From positions 70,670,828 to 70,734,827 of the forward strand of contig CM055274.1 in NCBI GenBank assembly GCA_029237695.1: a stretch of DNA of 64,000 bases. Reading direction: 5' to 3'. The DNA is from Conchocele bisecta (taxonomy: Eukaryota > Mollusca > Bivalvia > Lucinida > Thyasiridae). Shown here piece by piece: positions 40,901 to 52,900 of this stretch. A model generated the notes under the pieces. That model saw only the letters and a list, made by a program, of their open reading frames with translations, did no database searches and had not been told where the DNA came from. Position 1 is the first letter of the stretch. The number at the start of each line of letters is the position of its first letter. The translations under genes were made by a program, and so were the position numbers.

Positions 40901-43900
40901 AGGGCGCGGCGGCCAGCAACGTGCCAGAGAATGTCTACGGCGTCATAGACCTGTATGGGCAAGCTGCCCAGGCCACCATCGTCGACCAGGCAGGTCAGTT
41001 GGAGTATTAAGTTCACGATAGTATTTTGATCAATGCAGAGCTCCAGATAAGGTGCGTATTGGCGTATTCTACGCACTTATTTTAGCAGAACACGCATTGA
41101 TTATTAAAAGTGGGAGTATAAAATACTGACAGCAATGTGAAAATACGCATTGATTTTGAAATTAGGTTGTGAAAATACTGTAATAAGGTTGAAAATTTAC
41201 TTTGTTGAACTGCAAAAAAGCAAACGGTGTTTTGCAGCTCAAATTGAATTTTTAAAATTTGTGTTATTTTTCATCATTTGTCCCTCTATAATAAGGAAGA
41301 AAATCAATAATACATTGGTAAAAGTAAAATATGCATTGAATTTGGAATCTGGAGGTATAATACTCTTTAGATACAAAACATATTTGGAGGTCTGTCAATG
41401 TTTGCAGTTTTCCGTTCTTGTAAATCCATTATAAGGAGTAGGCTGATCAACGTTTTTATACCCTGTGGACGACAGTCCGGGAACATTATCCGTCTGTCCG
41501 TCTGTCGCCAGCTTATCCGGCATTCTACTTCTACAACTATCTGCCCATCCTCTTCATACTCGGTCTAAATCACCATCAAGTGCACGAGTGCATAACATAA
41601 AAGTTTTCGCTAATCCGTCAATCCATCCAGAGTTATGCACCTTTTCAAACTGAAAATCACATCAACGTAACCTGTTTTCAATATGCTGCCAATCCACACT
41701 TTTTAGACGCTGAAAGTAATCACATTTCTTGCTTGCCTGGCAAAGTAAAACAGTTTTCAGCCCATCCTATTCATATTTGGTATACATCACAACCATCTAG
41801 TACAGGAGTGCATTACATAAAACGTTTCTCAATGCTAACGATCCCAACAGAGTTCTTACGGCCTTCCACAGTTAAAAGTTCTACCCAAATAAATGCTCCA
41901 AAAATGTTGTTTACTCCTGTAACAATGCTATTGCAGACTCATTGAGCTCGCCAGACACGGACGGCTCCATGGTGGGAGACGCGGAGATGTTGGGTTTCCA
42001 TCGGCTCCACGGCACCAACTCCTCCATCCTTGTGAACGGACGCACGGCCGTCCGGCCCAATGCCACCGGGGAGTTCAACGACGCGATTGTCATTAGTAAC
42101 CGACCACTCCGCGATAACGAACTGTTCGAGATTGTCATAGAGAAGATGGTGGATAGATGGTCGGGCTCCATTGAAGCTGGTATGGGTCAGGATTCACCAT
42201 AATGACGCTAAATACCTGGCTGTGACTGAAGAAATGGAGCTTACGGGTTGTGTAGCCTGGGTAGAGCCTGATCAAATAGCACACTTCTCTAGCTGATATT
42301 GACCTATAATTCTTGTTAGAAGCCTGACGGGTGTTTCATTGATAGAATGGTGAACAGTGCAGACCTTCATCAGACTGCAATGATCTGCTTGATATTTGAC
42401 ACACCCATTGCTCTGATTTCATGCTATTACAAATTCACACTTCTCTTTGGCCCTCTGTATTTTCAAATGTGCCTTGTTTTCTTTGGCTGCCAGCGGGGCT
42501 ATTCGTGTGTCGACAGGCCACATTTCTAGTTTACTGTGACAGGCAGTTACCTTGCCTTGTTGACTTGTGGAAGTTGCCATTTGAGACCATCTATGTGAGT
42601 TTGGACCTAATAGAAGATGTGCGATATCTCATGAAAAATATTTACAATATTTTCTGTAAATGATATAGAAAGTTGATCAAATGTTCAGAGCAAATGTGGA
42701 ATATAAAAATTTCGTCAACTTTTTATGTCAATTACAGAAAATATCACAGTTTCTGTAAATACTTTTCATGAGATAGCGATGCGCAATACCTCATGAAAAG
42801 TATTTACAGAAACTTCTTAGGAACAAAATCACATGGCTTGACTCATAGGGATATAACGTGAAACCTCTCTAAACCGGACACCCTGGAAGGTCCCCACAGC
42901 TGGGCGGTCCCCAGGGTGTCTGGCTTAGAGAGGTTTCACTGTAAATCAGGCATTTGATCATTCTGAGTCATAGTTGTGTGCTATGCGATCACGCACAGAC
43001 ATTATCACATGCAATAAATGGCCAAGAAACTCATCAAAAATAAGGTGTGTTATAGGTGTCCAGTTTAGAGAGGTTCCATTGTAGGTGTGACGTTAATCAA
43101 GCCAGAGGATTTAGAGTTCCCCAACACGATGACAGACATAGAATATGACACGTGGATGCTGAGGTTGGTAATCGACACACTTGAGAATTTGTAGGTCAAG
43201 TTTAAAAGTTGACCTCTGACTATGAGATTAACCCTTTCACCCCTTTCGATATGAATATTTTGCAACCAATCCTATGGTCACAAAATGATCTTCAGACTAG
43301 TCCATTTATGAAAAGGGGGTGTTTTTGTCCCGCCTGCTTTAGCAGAAGCGGGACATAGGTATAGCTTTTCCGTCGGCGGCGGCGTCGGCGGCGTCGTCGG
43401 CGGCGGCGGCGGAGTCAACTTTTCAAGTTAAGTTTTTGCGTTTAGGTCAGTTTACAGAAAACTATAACACCTACGACCTCCATACTTGGTATACATCAAC
43501 ACTGTGGTGTAACCATCTCACACAGAGGGAGCCCATGTGACCTTGACCTAGTTTTCATGGTTGATTGACCTACTTTTCACATGCATTCAACGTTAAGTTT
43601 TTGCGTTTAGCTCTGTTTCTAAAACTTAACGCTCAGGTTAATTCATTGTAACTTCTGTTTCCCTCAATGGAATGCTTTAATATTCCATACATGCATTTGT
43701 AACAACATCCCGCATCATTCTCCAGAAAGCCCATGGTGCCCACTAATCCCAAAGGTCAAGGTCGCTGACTTAGAAATTTCTGTGTTTGCAAAAGTTAATG
43801 CTCAGTTTATGCTTTAATATTCCATACATACATTTGTAACAACATCCCGCATCATTCTACAGAAAGCCCATGTTGCCCGCTAACCCCAAAGATCAAGATC

Positions 43901-46900
43901 ACTGACTTACAAATTTCCGTGTTTGGAAAAGTTAACGCTCAGTTTATGCTTTAATATTCCATACATGCATTTGTAACAACATCCCGCATCATTCTACAGA
44001 AAGCCCATGATGCCCGCTAACCCCCAAAGGTCAAGGTCACTGACTTACAATTTCCGTGTTTGGAAAAGTTAACGCTCAGTTTATGCTTTAATATTCCATA
44101 CATGCATTTGTAACAACATCCCGCATCATTCTACAGAAAGCCCATGATGCCCGCTAACCCCAAAGGTCAAGGTCACTGACTTACAAATTTCCGTGTTTGG
44201 AAAAGTTAACGCTCAGTTTATGCTTTAATATTCCATACATGCATTTGTAACAACATCCCGCATCATTCTACAGATATCCCATGGTGGCTGCTAACCCCAA
44301 AGGTCAAGATCACTGAATTAGAAATTTGCGTGTTTGCAAAAGTTAACGCTCAGTTTATGCTTTAATATTCCATACATGCTTTTGTAACAACATCCCGCAT
44401 CATTCTACAGAAAGCCCATTGTGCCCGCAAACCCCAAAGGTCAAGGTCGCTGACTTAGAAATTTCCGTGTTTAGAAAAGTTAACGCTCAGTTTATGTTTT
44501 AATATGCCATATATGCATTTGTAACAACATCCCGCATCATTCTACAGAAAGCCCATGGTGCCCGCTAACCTCAAAGGTCAAGGTCACTGAATTAGAAATT
44601 TCCATGTTTGGAAAAGTCAACGCTCAGTTTATGCTTTAATATTCCATATATGCATTTGTAACAACATCCCACATCATTCTACAGAAAGCCCATGGTGCCC
44701 GCTAACCCCAAAGGTCAAGGTCACTGACTTACAAATTAACGCTCGGTTTATGCTTTAATATTCCATACATACCTTTGTAACAACATCCCGCATCATTCTA
44801 CAGAAAGCCCATGTTGATCACTAACCCCAAGGTTATTACAAGCTCCATATATACTATCAAACTGCGCGAGGCGGGACATTTTGCTCCGCGGAGCTCTTGT
44901 TGTTCTTAAAAATATGAAAATTATGAATAAAAGTGCAGATCCTGATGAGACGGCTCGTCACGAGCCGGCTCATCTGGATCTACACTGTTTGCCAATACCA
45001 CCACTATACAGGCCTGTGGTGTTTAAAGGGTTGAAAGTCCTCGATTCGATGTACATTGTAAATCCATAGGGATGTGAATTTTCCTCTTTTTAGAGGATTT
45101 CCTTCTTTTTTTTCAAGAAAAAAAGTTGGAAGGGATAGGCATGTGTCCTCTTTTGTTAACAAGTATTCTCTTTTTTTTCACTATTTCCTGTTCACATTCC
45201 TGTATCCGCTTTCAATCAATTGACTTGGAACTGCCAGCTGACAAAAAGAATGTTTGGGACTGCACAGTCCCAGATCAGCCTATACTAAACATCGTAGGAC
45301 TAAAATGTTTGTAAGTGCAAATTTAAGATCGTCTGTAAATTGCAATTGATGGATTTACATTTATTGAGCATATGCAGCCTATGCTCAATAAATGTAAATC
45401 CAATAATTGTTTTATACAATAAACCATTGTTAATGTGAAATTTACAGACTATCATTATAATTATTTTGCACTTACAGTCGAGCACCAGTATCTCGAAGTC
45501 GAAGGGAGATCGTATTTTAGTCGACACAGGACTAGGTTCGAGATACCGAGGAAGAGACATGGTCAAATATTTTCACAAAAAAATATCAAATCATGTTAAT
45601 ACCCATCACATCACGAGTAAACAATAAAGGAATAATGAAACAAAACATGTGTTGCTTTTATTATTTTATATACCAATTAATTGACAAACAACAATATGAA
45701 CATTACATACATTATATACATGTATTCAATAGAAATATGTCACTCACTAACAAGGAAATAAAGTTGTGTTTACATAATGAGTAACATATAATACAAGAAA
45801 CAGAAAAGTACATGTTTTTAACAAAACGAAATTGACACCGGTCTCGTGAAGAAGTACTTGATCGTCCCTTGCTTCGTACACCGGCGTCTATACAGCTGTG
45901 TGAAGAATGCCGTGGACTTTGACAGGGCATTAAGAATGTCATGTGGCAGGTCGTGATATGCTTTAATAATGAATCGTGTCAAACACTCAAACAAATCGAG
46001 GTGGACCAATTAAGCAAACAACCTGAGGCAGGTGGGAATTTGTTTTGTTTCGTTTGATAAGAGGTTTTGAAAATTAGTGTTAACCAAATTGATCTTGGCA
46101 GCCAGGGGCTTAGGTGATTTACCCAAGCGTTTATGTGATCGAGATAGGGATGTGATTTTTAACGTATTTTTATACGAAGGGGACAGAATGAACAGTCGAG
46201 ATAGAGAACATGTTCGAGATAGGGCATTTTCGAGATAGCCGAGGAAATTTACATTAAACAAATAAGGATATAATTCGGGACTTTAGCGAATCATCGAGAT
46301 AGGGGATACCATCGAGATACTGACGTTCGAGGTACTGGTGCTCGACTGTATGAACATTTTAGTCGTACGAAGTTTAGTGAAACGGGCTCCTGTTCGCCAT
46401 CTGTTTGTGGGAATATCCTATGTCCTATCAATCCCTCTCAAAGGAAAGTGTTTATGTAGTGCATACATTTCCTGCATTAGATTGAGCTTCAGAAAAATGT
46501 ATCAGTCAATTTTGTAGGGCTTTCTCCTCTGTCCATTTCACATTACCTTAATTACGTACAAGTACAAACATTACATTGGCCAATTTACTATTTCAAGGCC
46601 CATTGATTCATACATTCCAGTGGTTCAGCTATAATGCAAGACGGGGCGACAATAAAGAACGGCTACCCTCTAGACCTAGACATGGTGACTATGGGGTGTC
46701 GTATCGGCATGATGCGGTGTTCCGATGGCACCTTACACTACTACTACAATGGCCAGGACCAAGGCATCGCGTGCTCCGATATCCCGCCCGCAGTCTACGC
46801 AGTTATAGACCTGTATGGTCAGTGTGCCCAGGTGTCGGTGACTAGCGGGTCAGGTGTGATGCCGACGGATAACAATCTTGTGAATCGGGCTATCATGGAA

Positions 46901-49900
46901 CAGCAGTTGATTTCATCTCCAACGACATCAGGTATGGTATGTCATTGTGGCAATATAATAATCATGTGTGACTTTTGTGTCCAGAGCATTAGTGGAATAT
47001 ACTTAATAGCTATACTTTAATAAAACTTCACTCATTCCTAGACCATGACCCAAAGGTGTGTCACGTGCAAGAATGACATCTCTTGCCTCACAAATATTTT
47101 AATTATCACCCTTTCGCCCACTGATTTCTGGTCCGGAGCGTAACTAATGCCTTTTAAAATATTTTCATGAATCTTCACACATGCATAGACCACAGCCAAA
47201 TTTTGTGTCTCCTGGAATAATTACAACTCTTGCCTTACTAATTTTCAAGTTATTTTCGATAACTCGAATACCCTTTGGAATATTTTCACGATACTTTACA
47301 CATGAATCAACATGCTGGTGTGGATGGCAAGATAATCTAGTGAGGAGAGCATTGAATTTCATTAGTGATGGTTGTTGGTTTAGTCCCTGTCTTAGGCATG
47401 GACAAATATTTCCATCACACTGGTCTTTCGGATGATAATTGAAACTGAGGCCGCATCTCTATATGACTTGCTGTTGTTGTGACATTAACTCTTTGCATGC
47501 TGGGAAATTTGTGGGCTATAAATAGTTAAAAAATAGCAGACAACAATTCATTAATGTTCTTTTATTTCTCGGATGACGCAATTCTAATGAAATTCCAAGA
47601 CATATTTACAGAGAGAAATAAGAAACATACTCGTAATTTGTTGGATGTTATTTTCACTGCTAGCATGCGAAGAGTTTAACCCTTCACTTTTGACATGATG
47701 GTCACGGTCACATCATTTAATAAAAAAAAATATTTTGAAGAATATATATTTTTAATTATTTTCAGCAGAAGTTTCACATAAATTCAGCAAGTGTTGCGGT
47801 AAAAACATCCAGATAACGAACAACAACTCTACAGCAACGCGGTGCCATAACTTTAACCATGGACTCGTGTTTAGTTCTGATCCCTTAAAAAAGGACGAGA
47901 TATTCGAGGTGAAGATAGAACAACTAGCTCATCAATGGTCGGGGTCTCTCAGAATCGGCCTGACGTCTATGGCGATATCCGATACAACACCACAGTCATC
48001 GGTTCCTCTGTCATCGATGGATTTGACCTCCAAATTGACCTGGATCGTGACGGGGTCAGAGGTGAAGAAGTCTGGGTTGACGGTGAAAGAAAACTACGCA
48101 CCATCGCTGGAAAGATTGGAGGTGAGGGTGTTTGGTTTCACATGTGGCTGAAATGGGGTTGTGGAATTTGTGGCTTCTGTCTGTTCCATATTTTGATGCT
48201 GACAAACTATTGGCTATTAAACCCATTAAATCCAAAAAAGATTATATGGAACTTGACTCCGGAACATTGTTAAATAGCTTGGAACTAAGAAAACAAGTTA
48301 GATTTTGAAAAGTGGTCCGCAAATTCCAAAATTATTTAAAAAAAAAAATAGTTTTTAGCCCCCATCTTAATATCCCATAGAAAAAGTGCATTTTCCCTGT
48401 AAAATCAATATTTGATGGAATTTCATTGTATAATTTATTTTGGGGAGGGTGACTGTTATTGATGAAAAAGTACTTACATTTAAATATTTCTTAGATTAAA
48501 TGTGTTTAATAGTCAAAAGTTTGTTGGCAGCAAAACGTGGAATAGACAGTAGTGGTCACTGCTGATCTGCAACCCAATAAATGTTTCATCAACTGCTTGA
48601 CAAACAATGCAGACCTTGATCAGACTGAGATTTTTCTTGTATGAGATTAGTGACCAGGGTGCACTTCAGCACACTATGCTTAATGCATTGTTCATTGATC
48701 GATGAACACTTACAAGGGGTGAAGAGTGTCATTATTGACATAATTAATGATATTATTGACATAATTAATGATATTATTGCTATGCATATTCGATAGCATT
48801 CAAGTAGTTTCTGTAGTTGCCATATTCAATGGCATTCAAGTAGCTGTTGTTCCGAACATTAATCAATGTTGTTGAGTGCCTTTTCCATGATATTATCTTC
48901 ATAAAACCAATAGGTGGGTGGCAGGTGGGAGCACGCGATGGGTAATTTAACGATCGGGGTTCATCCTTACTGGAATCCCGACTGGATACCTGGTTTGGCC
49001 CTCACATACGTCTTTAGCATTTTGTATGTGACAGTTGAATCTGGTTATACCCCTTATATGAGTATTACGATATTCGTAATCCTATTTTAGGGGAAGGGGC
49101 CAAGTGACTTTGGTGTAGTATGGACCTGGCACCAGGTCAGGTTATTCTAATTTCAGGGCTGAATATATTTGTTCTCGATGTAAATATTCCGTTCTGATTT
49201 TGGGATTTTCCCCCCATTGCAGCAGGTTAAAATTGGATCGAACCCGTTTGCCCGGCCTTACATGACCTTAGCTGTTGATAGGTCGTTAAACACTAATAAA
49301 CAAACAAACAAACATAAAACCAATAGAAAATAACTTGACTAAAGGTGAGAACACAACTTCTGACATCGATACTTCCTGATGCAGGTTGGCAACCGGGTTG
49401 GTGTGCGCCGCAGCCAGGACGGCACGATGCATGTGTACCTGAATGGTGATAACCTCGGTGTAGCCTCGTCCAACATTCCCAAGGTAAATAGTGCCCGCTT
49501 GTTGCTTTATAATGGTTGTCTGCTTTATAATGTGTGTCCTATATGTGACTGTGACTGGAGACATGGGGCTTGTGTCTAGCCTCATTTCCCCACAATGGTT
49601 CAAATGAGTGGTAACACCATACACTTTTACACTTTTATCATTGAGAAATAAACAAAATAATTAGACGTATTATGTATACAGGGATCCTATAGATTATCGG
49701 ACAAAAATGGCAGTTTTTTTATGATATTTTTCTTAAAATAGCAGCTACGGGCATACAATTTTCACAGAATAATCGTCGGTTCTTGCTTTCTCAACGCATG
49801 CAAACTATTTAGCAAACTGTGCCATCTTTCTCACTTAAAATTGGGTCAGATCATCAGTCGTAAGATTGCCCCAAAATTAACATCGACAATCATTTATCCG

Positions 49901-52900
49901 GACAAATGTATAACCGTCTTATAACTTGTATTCTCACCTTAAAATCATAATGTTATCGCCTGAAAACCAGTGTAAACAGCATTGTGTAGTTCTGCAGAAA
50001 AAACAATCACCATTCGCTTCTTGGAAAACATCGTATTTATAGAATTTATTGTATTTATAGAACAACTCTGCATTGACGTAATGGGCACACTCGATTGACC
50101 TCGTCATAATTTGGTAGAAAAATCTGCGGTAATGAGGCCCATAAAGGAAATTTTGATCATTTCGTACACTGGTGTTTTTGCACCTATCGATTTTACCCAC
50201 AAATTAATATGGGTGCGAAATGGTGTGTAATGGCTTGGGTCCGAAATGGCTTGGGGCGATTTGGCCTTGAAACAATTATTATTTGTTTTGGGATAAGTAG
50301 CTCTTCATTCTTTTTCTATTATGATACATTTTTGCATTCCTTCCTATCTGCTCTGTATTGTACATTGTGTATTAAACAGTCTGAAAATGATATTGGAGGA
50401 ATGCATCGTATCGTCTGCATACTTCACACAACAGTATTGAAAAACTATAGGGGCCTCAAATTATGCACATGCGCAGTGACAGATACAAGCCCCCGCGCGA
50501 CGTTTGACGTTGTAAACAACTTGTGGACATAGTTGGGGGAATATTTTCAGCAAATTTTACTAAAATGTTTACCTTGGCGATATATTATTCACACTGGCAT
50601 GGAAGCAGCAAGCACCCGAGTGACTTAGATGTGTTTGTTGCAAAATCGGATCAAATGAATGCCTTTAATTAACAGCTATTTTCCTTTGTCCGATAAATTG
50701 ATTGTCCGGATAATTGGTATGACCCCTGTACACCTTGTACAAGTGGGCGGGCTTGCATATGTAATACTATGTCCACACAATAACTGCTTGATGGATCATA
50801 ACCAAATTTGGTATTACATGTTATCACGGAAATACAAAGAAGCCTATTGAGTTTCAAACATTTATGATGATTTACTCCCCTTAACGCCATTTTTGTCTCA
50901 CCCACTATAGTCACAATGCAGGCGTTGACGGTGTCGTCAACAATTTGGGACGTAAATTTTGGACATAGCCAAATTTCCCATATCTCATGATCCATTAGTC
51001 GGATCATTACCAAACTTCATCAATAGATTTTTCACATTGATAGCTATCCATCCAGTGTCACTCAGGTGACCTGACCTTCCCCTTGGTGACCTTAACCTTT
51101 GTGAGACGTAAATTTTGGACGTAGTGACATTTCCCATATCTCTTGATTTGTTTGTTGGATCATTACCAAATTTCATCAATGGCTTTCTCACATTGATGGC
51201 ATTCCACCCATTGCCATTTAGATGACCTTCACCTTCACCTTGGTGACCTTAACCTTTGTGTCAATAATTTTGTATGTACGTCCAAATGTTGAATACATCC
51301 TGATCTGTTAGTCGGATCCTTTACCAAACTTCATCAATAGCTTCCTCATATTGATGGCTATCCACCCAGTGTCTCATTTGGGTGACCGCAACCTTCATGT
51401 CAGTAATTTTGAACGTACATACAAACATTGATTATCTCTTGATCCGTTAGTCAGATCATCCCCAAAGTTCATCAATAGCTTCTTCAACTTGATGCCCCGT
51501 ACAGGCACCGGGGCGGGATCAACTGATCCTGAGAATAGTGCTGCAGTAGCCATTGCTTGTCGTAAAAGGCGACTAAACTGGCTTAACGATTGGGTTCATA
51601 CATCCGTCCAAATGTTGAATATCTCAAATGTCATATCATTACCAAATTTCAAAAATAGCTTCCTCATATTGATGCCTATTCACCCAATGTCATTCCAGTG
51701 ACCTTGACTGTCACCTTGGTGACCTTGACTTTTGTGTCCATAATTGTTGACGTACGTCCAAATGTTGAATATCTCTTGATGATCCGTTAGTCGGATCATT
51801 ACCAAACTTCACCAATAGCTACCTTCTTCACTTTAATGGCTATCCACCCAGTGTTATTTGTGTTGCTTGACCTTGCCAGTTGGTGACCATGACCGTCATA
51901 TCTACGGCATGGTGGAGTCTGTCTCTGTAGTGAGCAGTGCCCTTATTTTTCTCACTTCTTCTCAGAAGTGTATGATGTCACCACTCATTTGAACCGTCTC
52001 GTCGATACGTCTCAAATGAGTGGTAACATCATACACTTTTATCGACAAATCAACAAAATAGTTTTTTCAGCAAAAATTCTATTTGTTAATACTCGACTAT
52101 TTCCATCCCCAGAATGTGTTTGATGTGATAGACCTGTACGGCATGGTGGAGTCTGTATCCGTGGTGAGCAGTGCCCCCCTAGCCACGGACAGCTGTCTCT
52201 CCACTCCGTCCATCGAGTCGGACACCGGCCATTACGTCCCACAGGTAATCTACAATGCTCTCCAGTGCTTCAGATAAGTTTTGTATCTAAAGAGTATTAT
52301 ACCCTCAGATTTCAAATTCAATGTGTATTTTACTTTCACAAATGTATTCATTTTATTCCTTATTACTCCTTTGGCGCTCGGCTGAAAATTTCGACCTACC
52401 CCTACCCAGAGTAGAACTTTATGAAATATATCTATTCTTACAGGAAATTCATCGTAGAATTCGAATCTGCGTGTTAAAATTGCGAAAACCGCGGCCGAAT
52501 ATGTTTTTTTCGCTGGTTTCTATGGTAACCAATATTTTTTTCCAGAAAATTCAAAATATATTTATTTTTAAACATCTACGTGTTGCAAAACAACATATAA
52601 AGTTGTATATTTGGTAAACTGTCTTCATTTTACACGCACACATATTTTGGAATCGAACAATAATATTAAAATGCATGTTCGTAGACGGTAACCATGGAAA
52701 CGTGGGTTTCTAGCCAATCGGGAAGATTAGCGTTTGCAACGGGCTGTACCTTGGTATTTATGAACAATTAACGTTAGTTGTAATGTTATACATTTCGACA
52801 CACATAATACTGACGAAAACTAACACTTCTATACTTTCAAATGCAATAATAATCACATTATACGTAGTTTGGTTGGTCTAATTATCTAAACTATACGCGA

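Noticed and set aside
43164..43170. Alternative exon 12 donor at GTAATC
   Set aside because: It would add six bases and leave the exon out of phase with exon 13, breaking NHR4.
45818..46261. Minus-strand frames inside the pogo-like element as transposase
   Set aside because: Short, separate and without pogo-type DNA-binding or DDE motifs.
47935..48273. 112-codon frame overlapping exon 14
   Set aside because: It is another frame of NEURL4 exon 14; the exon frame gives the NHR5 motifs and fits the splice phases.
50209..50532. 107-codon plus frame as a transposase
   Set aside because: Lies within the TA-flanked element but shows no DDE, helix-turn-helix or other recognisable motif.
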